Source of the DNA: Vibrio superstes
Lineage (GTDB): Bacteria > Pseudomonadota > Gammaproteobacteria > Enterobacterales > Vibrionaceae
DNA length: 64,000 bases
Direction of reading: 5' to 3'
Assembly: GCF_003569005.1 (NCBI RefSeq)
Contig: NZ_BCUR01000004.1
Coordinates: forward strand, 62,001 to 126,000
The notes beneath the pieces were generated by a model. It did no database searches and was not told the DNA's origin. It saw only the letters and a program-made list of their open reading frames with translations. Every line of letters starts with the position of its first letter. Within the stretch, counting starts at the first letter, position 1. The position numbers were made by a program, and so were the translations under genes. Positions 33,846 to 42,240 of the stretch are shown here, one piece after another.

Positions 33846-34561
33846 TGCGTTTTTTTAGAAGCCTAGATCCTGTGTATGCAATGACCTTCGATCTTGATGA
33901 CACATTGTATGATAATCATCCGGTAATTAGGCGTCTAGAACGAGACCTGCGCAGTTGGTTGATCGATACTTTTCCTAGCCTAGGACAATTTACTGACGAC
34001 CATTGGCGAGCCTTAAAGCGACAAGCTCTGCAAAGCAATGAACGTTGCCGCAATGATGTGACCATTGCCAGAGAGACTCAGCTTAGCTATGCCTTCGCTA
34101 GTATCGGTATTATTGGTGATAGCCAGACACAAGCGATTCAAGACACCATGCATCAGGTGACGCTATTGCGTAACCGTGTGCAGATCCCTGAAGAAACACA
34201 CAGCACCCTAAAAGCTATCGCAGCTAAACTTCCTCTGGTTGCTATCACCAATGGCAATGTGGATCTTAAGCGTATTGGCCTACAAGGATATTTTAGTCAC
34301 ATTCTAAAAGCTGGCCCCGATGGTGACGCTAAGCCTAGCGGCGACATGTTTCTGCGAGCCACAGAGTTACTCGATATTCCAGCGCCCTCCATTTTGCATG
34401 TAGGCGATCATCTCGTAAGTGATGTTCTCGGTGCTAAGGCTGCAGGGTTTCAGGCTGCTTGGTTCAATGATACCGCCAAAGGTATCGAATCACAGATGAA
34501 GACCAAGGTGATGCCTGATGTAGAGATCAATCGAATCGAGCAATTACTTCACTTTATTTAA
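33845..34561 (+). CDS. yigB: HAD-family phosphatase YigB
   Basis: The 238-residue HAD hydrolase has motif I FDLDDTLYDNH with both aspartates, motif II AITNGN, a lysine in AGPDGDAKPSG and motif IV HVGDHLVSDVLGAKAAG. E. coli YigB dephosphorylates FMN (5-amino-6-ribitylaminouracil phosphate is also a substrate) in flavin metabolism. It ends the lysA-xerC operon and converges with the DTW gene, overlapping it by 18 bases. Confidence 0.92.
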   Translation: MRFFRSLDPVYAMTFDLDDTLYDNHPVIRRLERDLRSWLIDTFPSLGQFTDDHWRALKRQALQSNERCRNDVTIARETQLSYAFASIGIIGDSQTQAIQDTMHQVTLLRNRVQIPEETHSTLKAIAAKLPLVAITNGNVDLKRIGLQGYFSHILKAGPDGDAKPSGDMFLRATELLDIPAPSILHVGDHLVSDVLGAKAAGFQAAWFNDTAKGIESQMKTKVMPDVEINRIEQLLHFI

Positions 34562-35134
34562 GCTAAGGGCGTGCCCGCTTCGATCCGCTTGAAAGACTTG
34601 AAGATACAGCTGCAAGAAGTGGTTTAATTCATTAGCCTGTTCGTTTAAACCCTCCAACTTCATTAGCTCAGACCCCACCTCACAGGTACATAGGTTTCCA
34701 TCGCTCTGATTTCTTCTCAAGCTATAGTTTGAATTACTAGAAGGCAGAAGGTGATATTGAGAAAGCGCTTGTAGCCAAGGGCTCTGCCGCCACATTTTCT
34801 TTGCTTCTTGCCAGGTCGCATCTAGTACTATGTATAGCCTAGGCTCATTGTCCGCGGTGTTCTGCTCTATGGCCTGGCTTTGATCACTTGGAAATAGCAG
34901 TATAGGGTTTGGATGTTGCTCTATCAGTGCCAATAAATTTGCTGGTGGCTCTTTTCTACTCCATTCAAACTGTTGAACCCCAGGCAAGCTCCAAAGCAGT
35001 ATCTTTCCTGTATTGGTTTCTCTTTTCAGCTCGTTAGGGTGGCACAGCAGAGCCACCTGAATGGAATCATCAAACTGTGGTAATTGCTCGCAGAGGCAGT
35101 TGTGGGTAAACCCGCAGTTGGAACAAGGCATCAT
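34544..35134 (-). CDS. DTW-domain protein (tRNA aminocarboxypropyltransferase-like)
   Basis: The 196-residue protein begins with a cysteine-rich segment CSNCGFTHNCLCEQLP and carries VLDATWQEAKKMWRQSP, the DxTW signature of the DTW family, plus a later LRRNQSDGNLCTCE. Members such as E. coli TapT install acp3U on tRNA using SAM. The exact tRNA target here is unknown. It starts 4 bases inside the end of the upstream lipoprotein gene. Confidence 0.82.
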   Translation of the reverse strand: MMPCSNCGFTHNCLCEQLPQFDDSIQVALLCHPNELKRETNTGKILLWSLPGVQQFEWSRKEPPANLLALIEQHPNPILLFPSDQSQAIEQNTADNEPRLYIVLDATWQEAKKMWRQSPWLQALSQYHLLPSSNSNYSLRRNQSDGNLCTCEVGSELMKLEGLNEQANELNHFLQLYLQVFQADRSGHALSLNKVK

Positions 35135-36141
35135 AGAGCTTTCTTGAGGCTCAACCCACCATTGGTTAATGGGTAAGTCGCACCGTTGATGGTTTCATGC
35201 TCTGTCGTGAGGGTATTGCCCTGTAGCTCAAACTCACGCGTCGCAATGATTTTTTGCCCTTGATAGGTAACCGATGTGACTTGTAGCAATCCACTTTCTA
35301 GGGTTTGCCAGTAGCCGCTTTCGACCACATCATCACTGCCATCGGTGTAAGAATAGCGAGTCTCTGCCTGATGGTCTGGACGTAATGACAGGGTCAGGTT
35401 GGTCGAGCCATCAATGGATTGAGAATATTCTCCGACAGACAGGTCGGTAGATTCGTTTGAGTCGGTGCTACATCCAACGTAGGTTTCATCTTTTGCCGTT
35501 AGCTTTGCGCTCCAACCGTAGATGGAATCGCTCATAGTATCGCGACATACCTTATTGTTAATCTCGAGCGTTCCCTGAGTATGATCGTAGCGTGTTCCGG
35601 TAGTCTCTTGCTCTAGGTTTACCACTGGCAGAACCAGCGTATCTTTACCTAATTGAGTAAGGGTGATTGCGTTATTTGTGATTTCTGCAGACCAAGAAGG
35701 CTCATTGCCGAAGGCACGTGCATCGCGAGTCGGTTGCTCACAACGATTAGGGTTTTCGGCCGTTATGATATTGAATTCAGTGACCACAAACTGGCTACCA
35801 AACTCTTCTGCGAAGCCGGTGGTTGCTGGCTCAAAATAACCAAACACCTCTGCATACATCGGTTGGTAGGGCTCAGTTGTCATTGATTCGGCAATATTGC
35901 GAACGGGCTCAGGAAGATCGATCCAGTAGGTGGCATTGCTATTACAAGGTTGGATGGTACGAGATTCGTGGCCAACAATAACCTGCCCTCTTAGAAGAAC
36001 ACGGGCAGGTGCTTGTTTGTTTGGGGCGAGCTCAACGGAAGTGAGGGCCTCGTCTGGATTAATTGACGATTGAGGCTCGGTGCTACTGCAACCGAGCAAA
36101 ACTAGAGAGCTAACAATAGAAAATAGTGCGCATTTTTTCAT
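35131..36141 (-). CDS. Two-domain lipoprotein with COG3650-like and NlpE-like regions
   Basis: The 336-residue protein has a lipoprotein signal ending in LVLLGC, with the lipidated cysteine at residue 18. The middle part (FGNEPSWSAEI, then KVCRDTMSDSIYGWSAKL and YVGCSTD) resembles the COG3650 family related to HslJ/META domains. The C-terminal LTLSLRPDHQAETRYSYTDG and GYWQTLE pattern recalls an NlpE-type beta domain. Function is unknown; an envelope-stress or small-molecule binding role is only a guess. It overlaps the DTW gene by 4 bases. Confidence 0.7.
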   Translation of the reverse strand: MKKCALFSIVSSLVLLGCSSTEPQSSINPDEALTSVELAPNKQAPARVLLRGQVIVGHESRTIQPCNSNATYWIDLPEPVRNIAESMTTEPYQPMYAEVFGYFEPATTGFAEEFGSQFVVTEFNIITAENPNRCEQPTRDARAFGNEPSWSAEITNNAITLTQLGKDTLVLPVVNLEQETTGTRYDHTQGTLEINNKVCRDTMSDSIYGWSAKLTAKDETYVGCSTDSNESTDLSVGEYSQSIDGSTNLTLSLRPDHQAETRYSYTDGSDDVVESGYWQTLESGLLQVTSVTYQGQKIIATREFELQGNTLTTEHETINGATYPLTNGGLSLKKAL

Positions 36142-36175
36142 TATCTAGCCTGCTGTAAGGCGATGAATTTAATGC

Positions 36176-37003
36176 CTATCTTAGCAGGTGTTCAACCAGA
36201 TAGTGAGCCACAGCGTCATCTTCATGGCTACCAATAACTTCATTATCCGGTAGTGCAGCTTTCACCTTAGGGTGAGAAGTTTGCATTACTTTGCCCATGC
36301 CGGCCATAGACAGCATTTCTGCGTCATTCATACCGTCACCAAAAGCGATACAGTGTGAGAGCTCCTTGCCGAGAGTCTTTGCCACGGCTTGCAATGCATG
36401 TCCTTTCGATACGTTGCCTTGCATTACCTCTAAACACCAAGGCGTAGAGAAAGCTATGTTCAACTCATCGCCAAACTTTTGGTTCAGCTTATCTTCAAAT
36501 GATGCAAGGTGATCGTGACTCTTGTGTGTAAAGAAGATCTTAGCGATGCCGTCTTGTGGTGCGTTGCTGTCATCAAAGACGTCAAAAGAGAATCCAGATA
36601 GCTTGCTGAAAGAGAGCAGCTGCTCATCGGTTTGATTGACCCACCACTTCTCATCTTGGTAAATGTGCACGATGATGTCAGGGTCTTGGCGAATGATATT
36701 GACAATGTCCTGTACGAGTTCAGGATTAACATCTTGGCTGTACATTAGGTTGTCGTCGATGTCATGAACGCGAGCACCGTTGGAGGTGATCATGTACGCC
36801 GGAATTCCTGCGGTTTCACGAATGTAAGCCACATCAACATGATGGCGACCGGTCGCGAAAATAAAGGTATAACCTTGCTCGTGTAATTGCTTTAGCGTCT
36901 GCTTAGTAAATTCAGATAGCTGGTGGTCGGGGGCCAAAAGTGTGCCATCCAAATCGGAAGCGACAATGGAAATGTGTTTAAAAGCAGTGTTGTTCAAGGT
37001 CAT
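36176..37003 (-). CDS. yigL: Cof-type HAD phosphatase YigL
   Basis: The 275-residue protein has HAD motif I VASDLDGTLLAPDH, motif II FATGRHH, a motif III lysine near GNVSKGHAL, and motif IV AFGDGMNDAEML with a C2 cap between. E. coli YigL dephosphorylates sugar phosphates and pyridoxal phosphate. It lies after pldB on the same strand, as in E. coli. Confidence 0.92.
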   Translation of the reverse strand: MTLNNTAFKHISIVASDLDGTLLAPDHQLSEFTKQTLKQLHEQGYTFIFATGRHHVDVAYIRETAGIPAYMITSNGARVHDIDDNLMYSQDVNPELVQDIVNIIRQDPDIIVHIYQDEKWWVNQTDEQLLSFSKLSGFSFDVFDDSNAPQDGIAKIFFTHKSHDHLASFEDKLNQKFGDELNIAFSTPWCLEVMQGNVSKGHALQAVAKTLGKELSHCIAFGDGMNDAEMLSMAGMGKVMQTSHPKVKAALPDNEVIGSHEDDAVAHYLVEHLLR

Positions 37004-37092
37004 ACCCTTTCTCTTATTTTCAGAAGCAGGTTCATATTACGATAATAATAGAGGAAGAAAGAGGGTAAACCTGTGTTTCCTCTTTTCCTTTT

Positions 37093-38070
37093 TTACTGCT
37101 CAAAGAAGCCCAATATGGCGTCGAGAGCTTGGTTTCTTGGCGAATCTTTTTCTACTAGAATCTCGTGCTTTGCGTCAGCAACAGGCACCAAAATAGCATC
37201 TTGACGTGCTCGGCTAAGCTGAGCAATAAACTGGTTTTGTGCTTTATTGTCGACAACGGTATCTAACGCTGGCTGAACTAACAGCAATGGGATATTGACC
37301 TCTTGTGCATGCTTAACGCATTGCTCGGCTCCAAGAATAGCCTGCCATACCCATTGTGATGTTGGCCCTCCCATTTGGATCTCTTTTACTGAATCGAACA
37401 GATCGGCTGACCATTCAAACCTAATTTTGCAGTGACTCAGGGTGTTACCCTCAAAGGGTGTTCTTTGGTAGCTGGTTTGCCCCGGAGCATAATGGGGATG
37501 TTTCTTCCAGCGGATTAAGGTTTTGCAAAGAGGCTTAGCAATAGCTCGCAAAGGAGAAGGCATATTGATGCCAAACATTGGGGCGCAAAGGGCAATAGCA
37601 TGAAAAGGCTGAGAATGATGAGTTTGAATATAGCGCGTTGAGACGGCGCCACCCATCGAATGGGCCAGAATAAAACGGCGACTATAGCGATTAAAATCAA
37701 ACTGCTTAACGACAACATCTAGGTCATCAATGTAGTCTTGGAAGTCTTCCACATGACCCATATCATGATCATCTAGCAGTCGCTCAGACATACCTTGACC
37801 TCGGTGATCAAAGGAATAGATATCAAAGCCTTGCTTGAATAAATCGTAAAACAGTTCTTGATAACGATAAGCGCTTTCTGTGCGACCGTTTACCATCAAT
37901 ATTGCCTTGCTATGAGCAGGAGAGGTAAGGCTTATCCAATACAGTTTTTTATTATCTTTACCCTCGACGTATCCCTGCTGCCGGTTGTTCCAAAAGCTGC
38001 TTATCGGATATTTCATCTGATACTCATAGTCGTGTTCTTGAGTACAGATATCAATCGCGTTATTTGACAT
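37093..38070 (-). CDS. pldB: Lysophospholipase L2
   Basis: The 325-residue alpha/beta hydrolase has the nucleophile elbow AHSMGGAVS (GXSXG type), an oxyanion region NGRTESAYRYQEL, FDHRGQGMSERL, and a C-terminal ADAKHEILVEKD with the catalytic histidine. PldB cleaves lysophospholipids at the inner membrane. Its neighbours yigL and rhtB match the E. coli locus. A start at residue 18 is also possible. Confidence 0.92.
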   Translation of the reverse strand: MSNNAIDICTQEHDYEYQMKYPISSFWNNRQQGYVEGKDNKKLYWISLTSPAHSKAILMVNGRTESAYRYQELFYDLFKQGFDIYSFDHRGQGMSERLLDDHDMGHVEDFQDYIDDLDVVVKQFDFNRYSRRFILAHSMGGAVSTRYIQTHHSQPFHAIALCAPMFGINMPSPLRAIAKPLCKTLIRWKKHPHYAPGQTSYQRTPFEGNTLSHCKIRFEWSADLFDSVKEIQMGGPTSQWVWQAILGAEQCVKHAQEVNIPLLLVQPALDTVVDNKAQNQFIAQLSRARQDAILVPVADAKHEILVEKDSPRNQALDAILGFFEQ

Positions 38071-38139
38071 TGCATTTGTTCCCTGTTCACGTTACAAACA
38101 GCATAACATCCTAGAATGACAGTGAATATAGGTACCAAT

Positions 38140-38757
38140 ATGGAGTTAAAAATTTGGTTGGCATACGTTGCCACCGCCATCATTTTCAGCCTAGCGCCAG
38201 GCTCAGGCACGGTAAACTCTATCGCCAATGGTATTAACTTTGGTATGCGAAAGTCGTTGTCAGCGATTATTGGCCTTCAATTAGGGTTGGCGTTTCATAT
38301 TATCTTGGTCGGTGCAGGTATTGGTGCGCTGGTGGCTAAGTCGGCGGTTGCGTTCAGCGTGATTAAGTGGGTTGGGGTTGCCTATCTTATCTGGCTTGGT
38401 ATTCAGAAGTGGCGTGATAGTAAGGGCTTTAAGGTCGTAGAAAGTCACGAGCAGGTCTCAAGTACGACCTTGCTGAAGCAGGCGATCTTTATCAATCTCA
38501 CTAACCCAAAATCGATAGTGTTCTTGGTGGCGCTGTTTCCTCAGTTCATCAACCCTAGCATGCCTCAGATGCCACAGTTGTTGATTCTAGGCGCGACTAC
38601 GATTGTGATTGATGGTGTGGTCATGCTTGGTTATACCGGATTGGCGGCACAGATGGGGCGCTTTATTCGCTCTGATAAAATCATTGGTAAGTTGAATAAG
38701 GTGTTTGGTTCTATGTTTGTCGGCTGTGGGATGCTACTTGCGGCAGCGAAAAGCTAA
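38140..38757 (+). CDS. rhtB: Homoserine/homoserine lactone exporter RhtB
   Basis: The 205-residue LysE/RhtB permease has about five or six membrane segments and the family motif FSLAPGSGTVNSIANGINFG. FINLTNPKSIVFLVALFPQF is the second typical stretch. I use the ATG giving MELKIWLAYVATAII, which matches E. coli RhtB in length. It is divergent from pldB; in E. coli rhtB also lies near pldB. A short hairpin terminator follows. Confidence 0.9.
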   Translation: MELKIWLAYVATAIIFSLAPGSGTVNSIANGINFGMRKSLSAIIGLQLGLAFHIILVGAGIGALVAKSAVAFSVIKWVGVAYLIWLGIQKWRDSKGFKVVESHEQVSSTTLLKQAIFINLTNPKSIVFLVALFPQFINPSMPQMPQLLILGATTIVIDGVVMLGYTGLAAQMGRFIRSDKIIGKLNKVFGSMFVGCGMLLAAAKS

Positions 38758-38760
38758 CTC

Positions 38761-38778
38761 AATAGCTGCGCTATTTTT
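38761..38778 (+). terminator. Short terminator after rhtB
   Basis: AATAGC-TGC-GCTATT is followed by TTT directly after the rhtB stop. The stem is only 6 bp, so it may be weak. Confidence 0.5.
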
Positions 38779-38875
38779 AAACACTGACTGAGTGGATTGG
38801 TATCGCTAAGAGAAGCGGTATTTAATTGTGAAGATTTGATGACATCGGTAAGTTTTACTTGCAGGTGTCTTTTTT

Positions 38876-38905
38876 TTGACTAACATATACGGATATTCAT
38901 ATATG
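38876..38905 (+). promoter_or_regulatory. ars operon promoter with ArsR-like operator
   Basis: TTGACT (38876-38881) is followed 17-18 bases later by an AT-rich -10 (ATATAT or TATATG). A dyad CATATA-N10-TATATG at 38884-38905 covers the spacer and -10. This is where a SmtB/ArsR repressor would sit, so autorepression relieved by arsenite is inferred. Confidence 0.7.
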
Positions 38906-38922
38906 GTTATTTGGTTGTGCTT

Positions 38923-39258
38923 ATGTTGCCTCATCAATTCTTTAAACTGCTCTCAGACGAAACACGATTGCGAAGCCTGCTGCTGATTGCGCGCGAAGGG
39001 GCGCTATGTGTCTGTGAACTAACGCAGGCGTTACAAGAAAGCCAACCTAAGATCTCTCGTCACTTAGCTCAGATGCGCCAGTCTGGCATTTTGGTTGATG
39101 AACGACGCGGTCAGTGGGTTTACTACCATGTATCAACAGAACTTCCCGGATGGGCTCAAAAAATAGTGGATGGCTTAAGAGACTCCAACTGTTTGAAAGA
39201 GCAATACCAGCAAGACATACAAAGATTAGTACACATAGGCGATATGTCCTGTGCGTAA
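38923..39258 (+). CDS. arsR: ArsR-family arsenical resistance repressor
   Basis: The roughly 111-residue winged-helix protein starts MLPHQFFKLLSDETRLRSLLL. The segment GALCVCELTQAL carries the paired cysteines of the ArsR As(III) site (CVC), but the third cysteine of E. coli ArsR is threonine here. The recognition helix is ESQPKISRHLAQMRQSG. It heads the arsR-GAPDH-phosphatase-arsJ operon and probably senses arsenite or a related metalloid. Start choice between TTG and ATG is uncertain by four codons. Confidence 0.9.
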   Translation: MLPHQFFKLLSDETRLRSLLLIAREGALCVCELTQALQESQPKISRHLAQMRQSGILVDERRGQWVYYHVSTELPGWAQKIVDGLRDSNCLKEQYQQDIQRLVHIGDMSCA

Positions 39259-39306
39259 GCGTAAATTTCAATAACCTCACTCTGCATGAGAAGAAAGGAA
39301 AAAAAG

Positions 39307-40314
39307 ATGACTATTAAGATCGGTATCAATGGTTTTGGTCGTATTGGCCGTTTGGCTTTAAGAGCTTCATTCGACTGGCCTGAGGTTGAGTTTGTTCAGA
39401 TCAATGATGTAGCGGGTGATACAAAGACACTTGCTCATCTACTGGAGTTTGATTCAGTGCAAGGTCGCTGGCACCACGAAGTGTCTGTAGATGGCAGCAA
39501 TATGATTATCGATGGTCAATCGGTGAAGACGACACAAGAGCGCGATATAGACGCAATTGACTGGTCTGGCTGTGATGTTGTGATTGAAGCGACGGGTGTG
39601 CATCGCAAGACTTCATTCCTAAATAAATACCTAGACCAAGGTGTTAAACGAGTCGTCGTTTCGGCACCAGTTAAAGAAGAAGGCATTGCTAACATCGTTG
39701 TCGGCGTGAACGATGAAATCTTTGACCCAGCTATCCACAAGATCGTGACTGCAGCATCATGTACTACTAACTGTATTGCTCCTGTCGTTAAGGTAATTCA
39801 TGAGAAGTTGGGCATTGAGCAGGCGGCATTTACCACTATTCACGATCTAACAAATACTCAAACCATCCTTGATGCTCCGCACAAAGACCTACGTCGTGCT
39901 CGTGCATGTGGTATGAGCCTTATTCCAACAACCACGGGTTCAGCAACGGCAATCGTTGAAATCTTCCCTGAGTTGAAAGACAAGATCAATGGCCACGCAG
40001 TGCGTGTTCCACTAGCGAACGCTTCGCTAACGGACATCATTTTTGACGTTAAGCGCGATACCACAGTAGAAGAAGTTAACGCTCTACTGAAAGAAGCATC
40101 AGAGAATGAACTCAAAGGCATTCTTGGTTTTGAAGATCGCCCACTGGTTTCTATCGATTACAAGGGTGACCAACGCTCTACTATCGTTGATGGTCTGTCT
40201 ACTATGCTCGTCGGCTCTCGTATGCTGAAGATCTATGCTTGGTACGACAATGAAATGGGCTACGCAACACGTACCGCTGAGCTTGTACGCACTGTTGGTC
40301 TAGCAGACAAATAA
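39307..40314 (+). CDS. ArsJ-associated glyceraldehyde-3-phosphate dehydrogenase
   Basis: The 335-residue enzyme has the NAD-binding [15 protein letters not shown] and the catalytic cysteine in [11 protein letters not shown]. It is shorter and more divergent than glycolytic GAPDH and sits in an arsenic operon. In the known pathway such a GAPDH uses arsenate in place of phosphate to form 1-arseno-3-phosphoglycerate, which ArsJ exports. The ATG follows an A-rich AAGGAAAA site; the frame extends seven unlikely residues upstream. Confidence 0.93.
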   Translation: MTIKIGINGFGRIGRLALRASFDWPEVEFVQINDVAGDTKTLAHLLEFDSVQGRWHHEVSVDGSNMIIDGQSVKTTQERDIDAIDWSGCDVVIEATGVHRKTSFLNKYLDQGVKRVVVSAPVKEEGIANIVVGVNDEIFDPAIHKIVTAASCTTNCIAPVVKVIHEKLGIEQAAFTTIHDLTNTQTILDAPHKDLRRARACGMSLIPTTTGSATAIVEIFPELKDKINGHAVRVPLANASLTDIIFDVKRDTTVEEVNALLKEASENELKGILGFEDRPLVSIDYKGDQRSTIVDGLSTMLVGSRMLKIYAWYDNEMGYATRTAELVRTVGLADK

Positions 40315-40325
40315 ATTATTCGTTT

Positions 40326-40355
40326 AAAGGGCATGCATCAGCATGCCTTCGTTTT
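40326..40355 (+). terminator. Attenuator-like hairpin between GAPDH and phosphatase genes
   Basis: GGCATGC-ATCA-GCATGCC is followed by TTCGTTTT. It sits inside the ars operon before the phosphatase ribosome site (GAGGAAAA), so it may let only part of the transcription through, or protect the upstream mRNA. Confidence 0.6.
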
Positions 40356-40367
40356 GAGGAAAAATTA

Positions 40368-40865
40368 ATGACGCATCCTACTTGGGAACTTTCTATTGAT
40401 CACGGCGCAGCTTTAGTACTAACGCCTTGTCCAGGCACCAAAGAGCTAGGTCTTGATGAATCTCTAGCTCAACTCAAAGAGCAAGGTGTTGTGGCAATTG
40501 TTACTGCAATCAACAGTGAAGAGATGGCGGGCAAAAACGTCGGTGAGCTAGGCGAAAAAGCAAAAGCTTTAGGTCTAAAGTGGTTCCACCTTCCTATTGA
40601 AGATGACTGCGCTCCAGAAGCTGATTTTGCACAGCAGTGGAAAGCGGTAAGCCCAGAGCTTCACGAGATTGTTAAGCAAGGCGGAAAAATCGCAATGCAT
40701 TGCATGGGTGGCTCAGGTCGCACCGGTTTATTGGCTGCGAACCTTCTACTTGAATTGGATTGGCCGTTGCCGAAGATTGTGACTGAGGTTAAGGCTCTTC
40801 GCCCTGGTGCATTCAGCAAGCCTGTGCAAATCAACTATGTTGAAGCACTTGCACAAAATCGCTAA
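40368..40865 (+). CDS. CX5R dual-specificity-type phosphatase in the ars operon
   Basis: The 165-residue cytoplasmic protein has the cysteine-phosphatase loop AMHCMGGSGRTG (HCX5R) around residue 115, and an aspartate in FHLPIEDDCAPE that could be the general acid. It resembles CDKN3-like dual-specificity phosphatases. Substrate is unknown. Its place between the arsenate-using GAPDH and ArsJ suggests a role in this pathway, for instance on a phosphoglycerate by-product. Arsenate reductases also arose from CX5R phosphatases, but the pathway needs none. GAGGAAAA precedes the ATG. Confidence 0.85.
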   Translation: MTHPTWELSIDHGAALVLTPCPGTKELGLDESLAQLKEQGVVAIVTAINSEEMAGKNVGELGEKAKALGLKWFHLPIEDDCAPEADFAQQWKAVSPELHEIVKQGGKIAMHCMGGSGRTGLLAANLLLELDWPLPKIVTEVKALRPGAFSKPVQINYVEALAQNR

Positions 40866-40939
40866 TTAACAAGACAGATACTAGCGTGTCTTTGCTAGAG
40901 GCACGCTGATACCCAATGAGATTCTCTCGGACCACTCCT

Positions 40940-42145
40940 ATGTTATCGACTCTAGATAAAAGCGTTCGCCAGTACATGCTGGTGACATTTAACTACTGGA
41001 ACTTTACCCTGACAGATGGCGCCCTGCGTATGTTGGTGGTGTTGTATTTCTATGACCTTGGATACAGCAGTTTAGCTATTGCGTCTCTCTTTTTGTTCTA
41101 TGAGTTCTTTGGAGTGGTGACCAACCTTGTTGGTGGTTGGTTAGGGGCAAGGCTTGGCCTGAATCGCACCATGAATGTGGGATTGGCGATGCAGATTTTT
41201 GCCTTGGCTATGCTAGCGGTGCCTCAAGTATGGCTGACCATTCCGTGGGTGATGGCCGCTCAGGCTCTCTCTGGTATCGCCAAAGATCTCAATAAGATGA
41301 GTGCTAAGAGCGCAATCAAGACCCTTGTTCCCGATGAAAGACAAGGCGCGCTATACAAGTGGGTCGCGATTCTGACGGGATCAAAGAATGCCCTCAAGGG
41401 TGCCGGCTTCTTCTTGGGTGGTGTGTTGCTATCAACACTGGGCTTCCAAGGCTCTGTGCTGGCTATGGCTGCGGTTCTATTCTTTGTTTTGGTGGGCAGT
41501 CTTGTTTGGCTAGAAAGCGATATGGGCAAAGCCAAAAGCAAGCCTAAATTCAAGCACTTGTTCTCAAAATCTGAAAGCATCAATGTGCTTTCAGCTGCGC
41601 GTATGTTCTTGTTTGGCGCTAGAGATGTATGGTTTGTGGTCGCACTACCTATCTATCTTGGCAGTGTCTTTGGCTGGAATCACTCTATGGTTGGTGGATT
41701 CCTTGCACTTTGGGTTATAGCTTATGGCTTTGTGCAGGGGTTTGCTCCTCGTATTACCGGTAAGGCGCAAGGAAAAGTGCCAGACGGAAAGGCGGCGCTT
41801 CTATGGGCGATATTGTTAACCGTAGTGACAGGTGCAATCGCTTATGGGGTACAGATAGGTTGGCAGCCAGAGTTGGTTATCGTGGTTGGCCTTCTTATCT
41901 TCGGTGCTATCTTTGCGGTTAACTCTTCTCTTCACTCTTATCTTATCGTCAGCTATGCCAAGGGTGATGGGGTGTCGATGGATGTAGGCTTTTATTATAT
42001 GGCCAATGCTATGGGGCGTCTGATAGGTACAGTTCTATCTGGATGGGTCTTCCAAATGGCTGGCTTAGCTGCCTGTCTCTGGGTCTCATTTGCCTTCTTG
42101 TTACTGGCGAGCATTATCTCGATTAAGCTACCTCGACACGCATAA
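40940..42145 (+). CDS. arsJ: ArsJ, organoarsenical MFS exporter
   Basis: The roughly 401-residue protein is a 12-segment major-facilitator carrier. Its start YMLVTFNYWNFTLTDGALRM and the motif GGWLGARLGLNRTMN are typical of ArsJ. The family exports 1-arseno-3-phosphoglycerate made by the upstream GAPDH; outside, it breaks down and releases arsenate. I use the ATG giving MLSTLDKSVRQ; one eight codons earlier is possible, and neither has a clear ribosome site. A terminator follows. Confidence 0.93.
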   Translation: MLSTLDKSVRQYMLVTFNYWNFTLTDGALRMLVVLYFYDLGYSSLAIASLFLFYEFFGVVTNLVGGWLGARLGLNRTMNVGLAMQIFALAMLAVPQVWLTIPWVMAAQALSGIAKDLNKMSAKSAIKTLVPDERQGALYKWVAILTGSKNALKGAGFFLGGVLLSTLGFQGSVLAMAAVLFFVLVGSLVWLESDMGKAKSKPKFKHLFSKSESINVLSAARMFLFGARDVWFVVALPIYLGSVFGWNHSMVGGFLALWVIAYGFVQGFAPRITGKAQGKVPDGKAALLWAILLTVVTGAIAYGVQIGWQPELVIVVGLLIFGAIFAVNSSLHSYLIVSYAKGDGVSMDVGFYYMANAMGRLIGTVLSGWVFQMAGLAACLWVSFAFLLLASIISIKLPRHA

Positions 42146-42162
42146 TTGCTTTAAAAAACAAC

Positions 42163-42198
42163 AAAAAAGCTGGCAGGGTTTCCTTGGCCAGCTTTTTT
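42163..42198. terminator. Terminator of the ars operon
   Basis: AAAAAAGCTGGC and GCCAGCTTTTTT form a perfect stem with a 12-base loop, with T runs in both directions. It ends the arsR-arsJ operon. Confidence 0.9.
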
Positions 42199-42240
42199 AT
42201 TGCTATGATGGCAGTAGCATAAATAAAGGAATAGGTTCTA

